Below, piece after piece: positions 49,276 through 57,325 of a stretch of 64,000 nucleotides of DNA. The stretch lies in assembly GCF_006540085.1 (NCBI RefSeq), contig NZ_BJOG01000007.1:1-64000 (forward strand), in the 5' to 3' direction. The notes under the pieces were generated by a model that was not told the DNA's origin, ran no database searches, and saw only the letters and a program-made list of their open reading frames with translations. Origin of the DNA: Microbacterium oxydans. Its GTDB lineage: Bacteria; Actinomycetota; Actinomycetes; Actinomycetales; Microbacteriaceae. Each line of letters starts with the position of its first letter. Positions within the stretch are counted from its first letter, which is position 1. A program made the position numbers and the translations under genes.

Positions 49276-49730
49276 CGTTCGGTACCCCACTGTCTGGACA
49301 TCTTCTGCACGGCCTCGGCCTGAACGGCGACCGCGGTTGACCTGTCGAGGCCGATCACCTCCGGCATCAGGGGCAGCCGTACCCGCGTGGAGACGGAGAC
49401 GACGATCGTCGCGCCAGCCGCCGGGCACTCGAGAGACTGCGGTGTGCAGGAGAGCGTCAGGTCGACCGTGTCCTCGTCCAGACCGTACTCCTCGACGATG
49501 CCGGCGAGCACAGCGTCGCTCCGTTCCGCGGCCGTCGTCGCGTCCGGAGCACGGGCGATCACACGGGCGATGTGCCGCGCTGCCGCCTCCGCTCCGAAGG
49601 TCTGCTCCTGGATGGTGCCGAGCGCGATCACGAGGTAGATGAGCGGGACCAGCAGGATCACCCCGGCTGCGATGAACTCGAGGGCAGCCGATCCCTCGTC
49701 ATTCCTCCCCGAACGTCTCGGCAGGTGCAT
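49272..49730 (-). CDS. TadE-like pseudopilin (second)
   Basis: 152 aa with the TadE signature near the N-terminus (DEGSAALEFIAAGVILLVPLIYLVIALG), processed by a prepilin peptidase before the hydrophobic helix. The C-terminal part contains Cys residues in LTLSCTPQSLECPAAG, a likely disulfide. Its ATG at 49730 lies 32 bp inside the preceding gene; no other start is available in frame before the signature. Confidence 0.82.
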   Translation of the reverse strand: MHLPRRSGRNDEGSAALEFIAAGVILLVPLIYLVIALGTIQEQTFGAEAAARHIARVIARAPDATTAAERSDAVLAGIVEEYGLDEDTVDLTLSCTPQSLECPAAGATIVVSVSTRVRLPLMPEVIGLDRSTAVAVQAEAVQKMSRQWGTER

Positions 49731-50100
49731 GCGCCTCCACCTCCATCGCGAGGGGAATGCCGATCAACCCCAGCAGGGGGAACGTCGTACGGACTCGGAC
49801 GTCGACCGTCTCGTGCGGCGCGATACCGGAGACTCCGATGCGGACGTCATCGGCGTACTCCGACCCGACCGCGCGCGAGATGACCTCCCGGGTGACATCC
49901 ACGCCCTCTTGCGGCGTCGTGTCGGCGAGTGCAGCGTGGTAGGCCCCCTCGACGGCGGCATCGTGGACCACGTTGCGCACGTACACCGCGAATGCGAGCT
50001 GCAGCACCGCGAGCGTGAGCGCGGTCAGGAGGGTGCCCACGAGCACGAACTCCACCGGAGCCGACCCGCGATCATCCGCGCACACACGCCGGTCGTCCAT
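49699..50100 (-). CDS. TadE-like pseudopilin (first)
   Basis: 133 aa, TadE motif DDRGSAPVEFVLVGTLLTALTLAVLQLAFAVYVRNVVHDAAVEGA. One helix, external C-terminal domain. Starts one base after the DUF4244 pilin stop. Two TadE proteins and a TadG-like protein probably form minor pilus components or a small secretion apparatus. Confidence 0.85.
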   Translation of the reverse strand: MDDRRVCADDRGSAPVEFVLVGTLLTALTLAVLQLAFAVYVRNVVHDAAVEGAYHAALADTTPQEGVDVTREVISRAVGSEYADDVRIGVSGIAPHETVDVRVRTTFPLLGLIGIPLAMEVEAHAPAETFGEE

Positions 50101-50101
50101 C

Positions 50102-50314
50102 TCAGAGTCCCGACACCCGCTGGATCGCCTGCTCGAACAGCGACGTGAGCGCGGGGCCCGCGACGGCCCAGATGAGCACCACCAACCCGGCGGTCATCAA
50201 CGTGACGAGGACCCAGCCGGGGACGTCCCCGGTTTCATCCGCGATGAATGCGCGGAGCCGAGCAGTGGTTCCCGTCGATGTGAGTCGCCCGCGGTCACAG
50301 GTGGGTGTCGTCAT
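50102..50314 (-). CDS. DUF4244 Flp-like pilin
   Basis: 70-aa protein: basic N-terminus, an acidic segment (FIADETGDVPGW) and one hydrophobic helix (VLVTLMTAGLVVLIWAVAG), then a short tail. This is the DUF4244 family, placed between tadC and tadE in actinobacteria; the most likely major Flp-type pilin. It is separated from tadC by 22 bp. Confidence 0.85.
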   Translation of the reverse strand: MTTPTCDRGRLTSTGTTARLRAFIADETGDVPGWVLVTLMTAGLVVLIWAVAGPALTSLFEQAIQRVSGL

Positions 50315-50336
50315 GGTGGATCCTTTCGTTGAGGGG

Positions 50337-51275
50337 TCAGCCGATGCCGAGACGGAGGATGAAGAGCCCGGGGTAGACGGCGAAGAGCACGGAGAGCGGA
50401 AGTATCAGGAAGACGAGCGGGAGGAGCATCAGGATCTCCTTGCGCCCCGCCTGCTCGATCAGCACACGCTTCGCGTCTTCCCGTGCATCCGACGCCTGGG
50501 CATGCAGCACTGCGGCGAGCGGTGCACCGTGCTCGAGTGCGGCGATCACCTGATCCACGACACGTGACAGGCCGGGAAGCTGCAGACGTCGCGCCATCTC
50601 GTTCAGCGCGTCGGCCAGCGGCGACCCGGTGCCCACGGCGAGCACCACGTGACGCAGTTCGGCGGTCAGTTCGCCGGAGCCCACCTCGGACACCCGGCGC
50701 AGCGAATCGAGGAACCCCTCCCCCGCGGAAAGACAGAGGGCCAGGAACTCGAGTGTCGTCGGCAGTTCATCCGTGAGCCGCACCCGTCGCGCCTTGGCCC
50801 GCGCGGAGAGCTGCAGGTCGTAGGCGGCGGCCGCCGCCGCCCCGCACAGCAGAGGCAGCACGCCCGTCGGCAAGGAGAGGCGGCCCGTGAGTGCGAGCAC
50901 GGTCACCCCGATCGCCCCCACCCCTATCCCGGCGAGGCCCCACCCGAGCTGCCTGCCGCGGAACGCCGCAGGGTCGGTCCGCACGCCGGCTTGTGCCAGA
51001 CGCCGGCGGAGGGGCTCTCCCCCGCCGAGCAGACTCTCGAACGCATTTCGTGCGCGTTCCCACAGCGTCCGCGAACTCGCGGGCAGCGCGCCCGCGGCCG
51101 GGAGGACACCTCGTGGCAGACGATCATCGGCGACGACGTCGCGCACGTAAGGACCGATCCTTACGGCCAGCGATGCCGCCCTCCACCGTGGAAGCGCGGA
51201 AAGCGCGCTCAGCACCCCGGCGGCGAAGCCGCACCCGATCAGGACGGCGCTCGCGAGAGCCGTCATCCCGCTCAT
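50337..51275 (-). CDS. tadC: Type II secretion F-domain protein (TadC)
   Basis: Inner-membrane platform protein of the Tad pilus, 312 aa. T2SSF domain in LTDELPTTLEFLALCLSAGEGFLDSLRRVSEVGSGEL to EHGAPLAAVLHAQASDAREDAKR, with helices near the N-terminus, 105-150 and at the C-terminus. The ATG at 51275 overlaps the tadB stop by 4 bp. Confidence 0.88.
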   Translation of the reverse strand: MSGMTALASAVLIGCGFAAGVLSALSALPRWRAASLAVRIGPYVRDVVADDRLPRGVLPAAGALPASSRTLWERARNAFESLLGGGEPLRRRLAQAGVRTDPAAFRGRQLGWGLAGIGVGAIGVTVLALTGRLSLPTGVLPLLCGAAAAAAYDLQLSARAKARRVRLTDELPTTLEFLALCLSAGEGFLDSLRRVSEVGSGELTAELRHVVLAVGTGSPLADALNEMARRLQLPGLSRVVDQVIAALEHGAPLAAVLHAQASDAREDAKRVLIEQAGRKEILMLLPLVFLILPLSVLFAVYPGLFILRLGIG

Positions 51276-52129
51276 CCGAACCACCGCCGAGGCTCGGGGA
51301 GTCGACCGATGCGGACCATGATGTGGAAGGCGACCACAGAGACGGCCGCGCCCAGACAGATCACGAGCACGCCTTCGGGAGTGCCGTACGCCGCCGCCCC
51401 TTCCGGTCGGAGCACGAGCAGGCCGAGGATCACCCACGGGGCGACGGCACCGAGGACGGCGGCACCGCGGATCCAGGATTGCCGCGCCTCGACCTCCCCA
51501 CGGAGAGCCGCGTCCGCCCGCACCGAGCTGGAGAGTGCCCGCAATACGCTGATGAGCTCGGTGCCGCCCACCTGACGCGCCATCCGCAGCGTCTCGGCGA
51601 TGCGGTCGCCGATGGGGTCGGACAGCGTCGTCTTGAGTCGATCGAGGCTGGTCTCGAACCTGCCGCTCGCCCGCAGGTCCCGCGCGAACACGATGAACGC
51701 CGGCCGCAGCATCTTCGGCGCGGACTCCGCCAGACCGGCCACCGCGTCGGGAAGCGACAAGCCAACGCGGATCGACGCGATCAGCAGATCGCACACGTCC
51801 GGCCAGAGCTGGCGACGCAACCGTCGCAGGCGCATCCGTCGCCCTCGCAGGAACACGATCGGCGCAGTCGCGCCTGCAAGACCGGCCAGCACGGAGAGCA
51901 CGGGGATCCCCGTCAGCAGCCATGCACCCGATGCCGTCATCAGTCCGGTTGCGACGACGATGGCGAGGAGTCCACGTTGCGACAGCCCCTCCATGCCCGC
52001 TTCCTCGATCAGACGGGCGAGTCGCCCCTGCCTCATCGTCATCACGGCATCGTCGGAAGGCGGCCACATCCACGGGGAGACGCACAGCAGCACCCCCGCC
52101 GCGAGGAGGGCACCGACGAAGACCGTCAC
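51272..52129 (-). CDS. tadB: Type II secretion F-domain protein (TadB)
   Basis: Second platform protein, 285 aa. Helices near 2-25, 55-90 and two at the C-terminus; T2SSF domain in LWPDVCDLLIASIRVGLSLPDAVAGLAESAPKMLRPAFIVFARDLRASGRF. Overlaps tadA and tadC by 4 bp. Confidence 0.88.
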   Translation of the reverse strand: MTVFVGALLAAGVLLCVSPWMWPPSDDAVMTMRQGRLARLIEEAGMEGLSQRGLLAIVVATGLMTASGAWLLTGIPVLSVLAGLAGATAPIVFLRGRRMRLRRLRRQLWPDVCDLLIASIRVGLSLPDAVAGLAESAPKMLRPAFIVFARDLRASGRFETSLDRLKTTLSDPIGDRIAETLRMARQVGGTELISVLRALSSSVRADAALRGEVEARQSWIRGAAVLGAVAPWVILGLLVLRPEGAAAYGTPEGVLVICLGAAVSVVAFHIMVRIGRLPEPRRWFG

Positions 52130-53316
52130 GGTGAGGCTCCGACCCGGCGAGCGGCGATGCGCTCCACGACGACATCCCCGCGGTCTACCACCCGGTACAC
52201 CTGCTCGGTCCGGACTCTGCCTTCGTCGACGTCACCGGTCGGTGCGATGACCTCTTGGACGTATCGCCGACCTGCCCGGTCTCGAACGCAGTGCACGACC
52301 AGGTCGATCGACGCGGCGAGCGCGGGCGCGATGAACGCGCGGTCGATGTTGCGCCCGGCCAGGAGCGGGAGGATCGTCAGCTTCTCGATCGCCTCCGCCG
52401 CGGAGTTCGCATGCACGGTGCAGGCGCCGGGAACCCCCGTGTTGAGGGCGAGCACGAGGTCCAGGGCTTCCGCGTCCCGGACCTCGCCGACGACGAGACG
52501 GTCCGGTCGCATACGCAGCGCCTCCTTCACCAGTCGCCGCAACGTGATCTCCCCCGTACCCTCCAGGCTCGCCTGGCGTCCCTGGAGTGAGACGAGATCG
52601 GGTCCGTGAACGGCCAGCTCGAACGTCTCCTCGACTGTCACGATGCGCTGGGTGTCGGCGCAGGAAGCCAGCAGCGCGGCGAGCATCGTCGTCTTGCCTG
52701 CGTGCGTCGCTCCGGAGACGATCACGCTGCGGCCGGCGTCCATCGCCACGCGCAGCTGATCCGCGACACCGCGAGGCATCATGCCCTGATCCGTCAGCGA
52801 TGCGAGGGATCGGTACTTCGGGAGGAACTTGCGGATGTTGACAGCCCACGAACCGCGCACTACATCGGCGATGGCCACGTGCAGACGGGACCCGTCCGGC
52901 AGCGAAGCGTCGACGAACGGCTGGCTGATGTCGACGCGCCGCCCCGTTGACTGGAGCATCCTCTCGACGAGGTCGCGCACCGACACCTCATCGAGCACGA
53001 CGTCGGTCCGCTCGGCCGTGCCCTCGCGCGCGACGTGCACGTGCCCTGCGCCGTTCAGCCAGATCTCCTCGACCTGTGGATCGTCGAGCAGCGGCTGCAG
53101 CGCGCCGAATCCGCTTAAGGTCGCCAGGACCTCCCGCACGCATGCGGCCTCATCGTCGATCAACGCCTCACCGCGGGCGAGGGCGAGATCGTCGTGTCGG
53201 CGGACCTCGGCGTGGGCGATGCGCCAGGCCCCGTCCGGATCGATCGACGGGTCGATGCCCTCGGCGCGCAGACGCGAACGCACACGCTCGGCGACGAGGG
53301 CGGACGGACGAATCAC
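52126..53316 (-). CDS. tadA: Tad secretion ATPase (TadA/CpaF)
   Basis: Hexameric ATPase driving pilus assembly, 396 aa. Walker A SGATHAGKTTMLAALL, the Asp box TVEETFELAV, Walker B RLVVGEVRDAEAL and the His box TVHANSAAEA are all present. Starts at GTG. It heads the unit tadA-B-C-DUF4244-TadE-TadE-TadG. A TadZ/CpaE-like (Ssd) ATPase that commonly precedes tadA in actinobacteria is absent: a tRNA gene lies next. Confidence 0.92.
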   Translation of the reverse strand: MIRPSALVAERVRSRLRAEGIDPSIDPDGAWRIAHAEVRRHDDLALARGEALIDDEAACVREVLATLSGFGALQPLLDDPQVEEIWLNGAGHVHVAREGTAERTDVVLDEVSVRDLVERMLQSTGRRVDISQPFVDASLPDGSRLHVAIADVVRGSWAVNIRKFLPKYRSLASLTDQGMMPRGVADQLRVAMDAGRSVIVSGATHAGKTTMLAALLASCADTQRIVTVEETFELAVHGPDLVSLQGRQASLEGTGEITLRRLVKEALRMRPDRLVVGEVRDAEALDLVLALNTGVPGACTVHANSAAEAIEKLTILPLLAGRNIDRAFIAPALAASIDLVVHCVRDRAGRRYVQEVIAPTGDVDEGRVRTEQVYRVVDRGDVVVERIAARRVGASP

Positions 53317-53355
53317 TCAGGCATCCTCGCAATATTCGACGCGCGGCCTCCGAAG

Positions 53356-53364
53356 TTATCCACA
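53356..53364 (+). promoter_or_regulatory. Perfect DnaA box
   Basis: TTATCCACA, the consensus DnaA site, between tadA and tRNA-Leu. It is isolated; no cluster is present, so this is not an origin. Confidence 0.45.
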
Positions 53365-53452
53365 AGCCGACCTGGAGTCCCATCCCCTCCGCAGAGTCCC
53401 GGCCCGGCTCGGACTGCGGGCGGATCCCCAGATACCCGGTTTCGGCGATCAG

Positions 53453-53458
53453 TAGACT
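53453..53458 (+). promoter_or_regulatory. -10 box of tRNA-Leu
   Basis: TAGACT, 11 bases before the mature 5' end. Confidence 0.5.
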
Positions 53459-53469
53459 TATCCCACCGC

Positions 53470-53551
53470 GCGGGAGTGGTGGAATTGGCAGACACGCAGG
53501 ATTTAGGTTCCTGTGCCCCAGGGCGTGTGGGTTCAAGTCCCACCTTCCGCA
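53470..53551 (+). tRNA. tRNA-Leu (anticodon UAG)
   Basis: 82-nt class II tRNA without encoded CCA. Acceptor stem GCGGGAG pairs with CTTCCGC (one G-U), D-loop GGCAGAC region, anticodon stem-loop CAGGA-TTTAGGT-TCCTG gives UAG, a long variable arm follows and the T-arm is GTGGG-TTCAAGT-CCCAC. Reads CUA and probably other CUN codons. Confidence 0.96.
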
Positions 53552-53647
53552 CGAGAGACGACGGCAGCCTTCTCCGGTCGCCATGACATCGCTCTGCTAC
53601 ACCGCCGACCAATAACGACCGACGGGACTCTCCCAGTGCTCGAAACC

Positions 53648-54427
53648 ATGCTGCACGCACCGACCGCTCTCATCCCCTGGCTGGACCCCGCCACCATCAT
53701 CGGGACCGCCGGGCCGTGGGCGCTCCTCGTGGTGTGCTTCATCGTCTTCGCGGAGACCGGTCTGCTCGTCGGTTTCCTGCTTCCCGGCGACACGCTGCTC
53801 GTGATCGCGGGCCTTCTCTCACACCCGATCGCGGGTTCCGAGCACGGTGTCTTCGGCATCAACGTCTGGTGGGTCGCCCTGCTCATCGGCCTCGCGGCCT
53901 TCGTCGGCGGCGAGGTCGGCTATGTGATCGGGCACAAGGGCGGACCGGCCGTGTTCGAGCGCAAGGAGTCGGGACTCTTCAGCAAGAAGAACGTCGAGCG
54001 CACGAACGCGTTCTTCGAGCGCTTCGGAGGCATCACCGTGATCCTCGCGCGCTTCGTGCCGATCGTGCGCACGTTCGCCCCGGTCGCCGCCGGTGTCGGT
54101 CACATGCCGTGGCGCAAGTACACGCTCTACAACCTGATCGGTGCGATCCTGTGGGGCTTCGGGCTCACCATGTTCGGCTACCTCATCGGGTTCATCCCGC
54201 CGGTCGCGACGTTCGTGGAGAACTACATCGACCTCATCCTGCTCGCGGCCGTCGGCGGCACGGCGCTGGTGACGCTGTGGCACTACCTGTCGGAGCGCCA
54301 CAAGGCGAAGAAGGCTGCCGCGGCAGGGGAAGACGTCGTCACCGACGCTGAGGAGGCGCAGGAGCTCGTGCTCGACGCCGACGTGTTCGACCGCGCTCCC
54401 GACCTGGACGGCGACGGCAAGCACTGA
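53648..54427 (+). CDS. DedA family membrane protein
   Basis: 259-aa inner-membrane protein of the DedA/SNARE-associated family, which includes undecaprenyl-phosphate and phosphatidylethanolamine flippases. Motifs: ETGLLVGFLLPGDTLLVIAG, GEVGYVIGHKGG, RFGGITVILARFVPIVRTFAPVAAGVGHMPWRKY. Five or so helices plus reentrant parts and a charged, acidic C-terminal tail. The start could be ATG 53648 (preferred) or GTG 53636; no clear ribosome-binding site is seen for either. Confidence 0.9.
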   Translation: MLHAPTALIPWLDPATIIGTAGPWALLVVCFIVFAETGLLVGFLLPGDTLLVIAGLLSHPIAGSEHGVFGINVWWVALLIGLAAFVGGEVGYVIGHKGGPAVFERKESGLFSKKNVERTNAFFERFGGITVILARFVPIVRTFAPVAAGVGHMPWRKYTLYNLIGAILWGFGLTMFGYLIGFIPPVATFVENYIDLILLAAVGGTALVTLWHYLSERHKAKKAAAAGEDVVTDAEEAQELVLDADVFDRAPDLDGDGKH

Positions 54428-54441
54428 CCGCGGTCGGTCAG
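54424..54441. terminator. Hairpin between dedA and ku
   Basis: Arms ctgacc / ggtcag around a palindromic centre; overlaps the stop codons of both convergent genes. Short, no T-run. Confidence 0.5.
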
Positions 54442-55247
54442 CCCGCGTTCTTGGCGCGCTCCTCCTTCGAGCGGGCGACACTCGCACGCAGAGCCTCCAT
54501 GAGATCGATGACCTCGCCGCCCTCGGCCGCCTTCTCGGCTTCGCCGAAGGTCTCCGCGACGTCGAACGTCTCGCCTGCCTCGATCTTCGCGTCGATCAGC
54601 GTGCGGAGCTCCTTCTGGTACTCGTCGACGAACTCCTCGGGATCGAAGTCCGCCGAGTAGCTGTCCACGAGCGACGCCGAGAGCTCCAACTCCTTCTTCG
54701 AGATCCGCACATCCTCGTCCAGCGCGGGGAACGCGGCTTCGCGCACCTCGTCGGCCCAGAGCAGCGTCTGCAGCACGAGCACCTTCCCCCGCACGCGCAG
54801 CGCGGCGAGCCTCGTCTTCTGCCGCAGGGTGAACCGCACGATCGCCGTGCGGTCGGTCTGCTCGAGCGTCTTGCGCAGGAGGACGTACGCCTTCGGTGAC
54901 TTGGAATCGGGTTCGAGGTAGTACGGCTTGTCGAGCGTGAGCAGATCGACCTGGTCGGAAGGCACGAACTCCACGACGTCGATCTCCCTGCTCTTCTCGG
55001 CGGGGAGCGCGGCGAGGTCGTCCTTCGTGAGGACGACGGTCTGGCCCTCCTCGACGTACGCGCGGTCGATGTCGGCGTAGGCGACGGTCTCTCCGCAGAC
55101 CTCGCAGGTGCGCTGGTAGCGGATGCGACCGCCGTCTTTCTCATGCACCTGATGCAGCGGCACGTCGTGGTCCTCGGTCGCGGAGTACACCTTGACCGGG
55201 ACGTTCACGAGCCCGAACGTCAGTGCGCCCTTCCAGATCGTCCTCAT
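54438..55247 (-). CDS. ku: Non-homologous end-joining protein Ku
   Basis: Homodimeric DNA-end clamp, 269 aa, that binds double-strand breaks and recruits LigD. Starts MRTIWKGALTFGLVNVPVKVYSAT and has the CEVCGE pair in the core; a Lys/Glu-rich C-terminal extension. Divergent from ligD across 57 bp. TCTACT lies six bases before the ATG as a weak -10 box. Confidence 0.95.
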   Translation of the reverse strand: MRTIWKGALTFGLVNVPVKVYSATEDHDVPLHQVHEKDGGRIRYQRTCEVCGETVAYADIDRAYVEEGQTVVLTKDDLAALPAEKSREIDVVEFVPSDQVDLLTLDKPYYLEPDSKSPKAYVLLRKTLEQTDRTAIVRFTLRQKTRLAALRVRGKVLVLQTLLWADEVREAAFPALDEDVRISKKELELSASLVDSYSADFDPEEFVDEYQKELRTLIDAKIEAGETFDVAETFGEAEKAAEGGEVIDLMEALRASVARSKEERAKNAG

Positions 55248-55304
55248 CACACCAGTAGACACCAGCCACAGCCGTCACGACCAGCCCTTGACTACGCTGG
55301 CTCC

Positions 55305-57305
55305 ATGGTGGGAGATGCGCAGATCGTCCAGGTCGACGGCCGCCGCCTGCGCGTGACGAACCTCGACAAGGTCGTCTACCCCGAGACCGGCACCACCAAG
55401 GGCGAGGTCATCGCGTACTACACGGCCATCGCACCTCTGCTGCTCCCCCTCCTCGACGGCCGCCCCGTCACCCGCAAGCGATGGGTGGAAGGTGTCGGAA
55501 CAGCGCAGGCGCCGGCTGACGCGTTCTTCACGAAGCAGCTCGAACCGGGGGCACCGTCGTGGATCCCGCGGCAGGCGATCCAGCACTCGGACGGGCCCAA
55601 GGAGTATCCGCTCGTCGAAGACGTCCCCACCCTCGTCTGGCTCGCGCAGGTCGCCGCGATCGAGCTGCATGTGCCGCAGTGGCGGTTCTCCTCCGAAGGC
55701 CTTCCCGGAAACCCTGATCGGCTCGTCCTCGACCTCGACCCCGGTGAGGGAGTCGGACTGCCGCAGTGCGCCGAGGTCGCCCGCATCGCCCGTGGAATCC
55801 TGTCGGACATGGGTCTCGATCCACTGCCGGTCACCAGTGGCAGCAAGGGCATCCACCTCTATGCCTCACTCCCCGGCGAGCAGACGAGCGACGAGGTCTC
55901 CGCCGTCGTGAAAGAACTCGCCCGCATGATCGAGAACGACCACCCCGATCTTGCGACCAGCGTCATGGCGAAGGCGGTCAGGGGTGGCAAGGTCTTCCTC
56001 GACTGGAGTCAGAACAACGGCAAGAAGACCACCATCTCCCCCTACTCGCTCCGCGGCCGTGCGCGGCCGTGGGTCGCCGCTCCTCGCACCTGGGACGAGC
56101 TCGCCGATCCGCATCTCGCCCAGCTCGACCTCGACGAGGTGCTCGAGCGCGCCGCCGCGGGAGTCGATCCGCTCGCCACGCTCCGCCCGTCCATGACGGC
56201 TCCGCTGCCGCAACCCGCGAAGACGCGGAGCTCCCACCGATATCCCCGGAGCTCAGCCGCACCCGCCGCCCCGCCATCCGCGGCATCCGTGGCATCCGTG
56301 GCATCGGTGGCGCCGATGCTCGCCGAGAACGGCACCCCCGGAACCGCGCGCGCGCTGAGCGATCCCTCCTGGGTCGAGGTCAAGTGGGACGGCATCCGCG
56401 CGGTGGGCACGTGGGTGGACGGACGGATGCTCCTGCACGCGCGTCGAGGCACCGACATCACCGCCCGCTACCCCGAGCTCACCGCCGACGGCGCCCCCTT
56501 CCTCCCGGTGAAGGACGCGGTGGTCGATGGGGAGATCGTGGCGTTCGACGCCAACAGCCGACCGAGCTTCTCGCTCCTCCAGAACCGGATGCACCTCACC
56601 CGCCCCCGCGAGATCGAGCGCGAGGTGATCCGCACTCCCATCGTCTACATGCTGTTCGACCTGCTCCGCCTCGATGGGCACGACCTCACGGGCCTGCCGC
56701 TCCGGGAGAGACGGACACTTCTCGAGGATGTGATCGCCGGCCTCGACGCTCCCGTGCAGGTCCCTCCCGTGTTCGACGACGTCGACGCGGCACTCATCGC
56801 GAGCCGGGAGTTCGGTCTCGAGGGCGTCGTCGTCAAGGACCCGCGATCGCGCTACCGTCCGGGGCAGCGCTCACCCTCGTGGTTGAAGCTCAAGCACACC
56901 CGGATGCAGGAAGCCGTGATCGTGGGTATCCGACCGGGCAAAGGCGACAGGGAGAGCACGCTCGGATCGCTGCTTCTCGCCGTTCCGGACACCTCATCGG
57001 GACGGCGACGGCTCCGCTACGTCGGCCGTGTGGGCACCGGATTCACCGATCGGATCCTGCGCGACCTCCTCGCACGGCTCACCCCTCTTCGCGTGGACGA
57101 TGCCCCCCTCGACGGCGTCCCCGCCCCTGATGCCTCCGACGCGCTCTGGGTGCGCCCCGAAGTCGTCGGCGAGGTCGAGTTCGCGAACTGGACGCCCGAC
57201 GGAGTGCTCCGCCATGCCCGTTGGCGAGGCCTCCGCCCGGACAAGAGTCCTCTGGAGATCACTGTCGAGACCCCCGTCGAGGTCCCGTCGATTCCTGAAA
57301 CCTGA
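55305..57305 (+). CDS. ligD: Multifunctional DNA ligase D (polymerase and ligase domains)
   Basis: 666 aa. N-terminal primase-polymerase domain (about 8-300: HVPQWRF, LVLDLDPGEGVG with the metal Asp pair, SGSKGIHLY). After a Pro/Ala-rich linker comes an ATP-dependent ligase domain (about 330-650) with the adenylation Lys360 in EVKWDGIRAVGTW, DGEIVAFD and LEGVVVKDPRS, WLKLK. The 3'-phosphoesterase domain seen in mycobacterial LigD is missing from both ends and the middle. Works with Ku in end joining. TACGCT is exactly six bases before the ATG. Confidence 0.94.
   Translation: MVGDAQIVQVDGRRLRVTNLDKVVYPETGTTKGEVIAYYTAIAPLLLPLLDGRPVTRKRWVEGVGTAQAPADAFFTKQLEPGAPSWIPRQAIQHSDGPKEYPLVEDVPTLVWLAQVAAIELHVPQWRFSSEGLPGNPDRLVLDLDPGEGVGLPQCAEVARIARGILSDMGLDPLPVTSGSKGIHLYASLPGEQTSDEVSAVVKELARMIENDHPDLATSVMAKAVRGGKVFLDWSQNNGKKTTISPYSLRGRARPWVAAPRTWDELADPHLAQLDLDEVLERAAAGVDPLATLRPSMTAPLPQPAKTRSSHRYPRSSAAPAAPPSAASVASVASVAPMLAENGTPGTARALSDPSWVEVKWDGIRAVGTWVDGRMLLHARRGTDITARYPELTADGAPFLPVKDAVVDGEIVAFDANSRPSFSLLQNRMHLTRPREIEREVIRTPIVYMLFDLLRLDGHDLTGLPLRERRTLLEDVIAGLDAPVQVPPVFDDVDAALIASREFGLEGVVVKDPRSRYRPGQRSPSWLKLKHTRMQEAVIVGIRPGKGDRESTLGSLLLAVPDTSSGRRRLRYVGRVGTGFTDRILRDLLARLTPLRVDDAPLDGVPAPDASDALWVRPEVVGEVEFANWTPDGVLRHARWRGLRPDKSPLEITVETPVEVPSIPET
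56273..56308. repeat. 9-bp tandem repeat in the ligD linker
   Basis: Four units of (g/c)gcatccgt-type sequence encoding AS-V triplets (ASVASVASV) in the linker between the polymerase and ligase domains. Confidence 0.75.
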
Positions 57306-57325
57306 CCCGAGATCACGGCGCCGGA

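Noticed and set aside
53320..53469. Replication origin near the DnaA box
   Set aside because: Only one perfect box, no AT-rich unwinding stretch and no dnaA, dnaN or parAB genes nearby.
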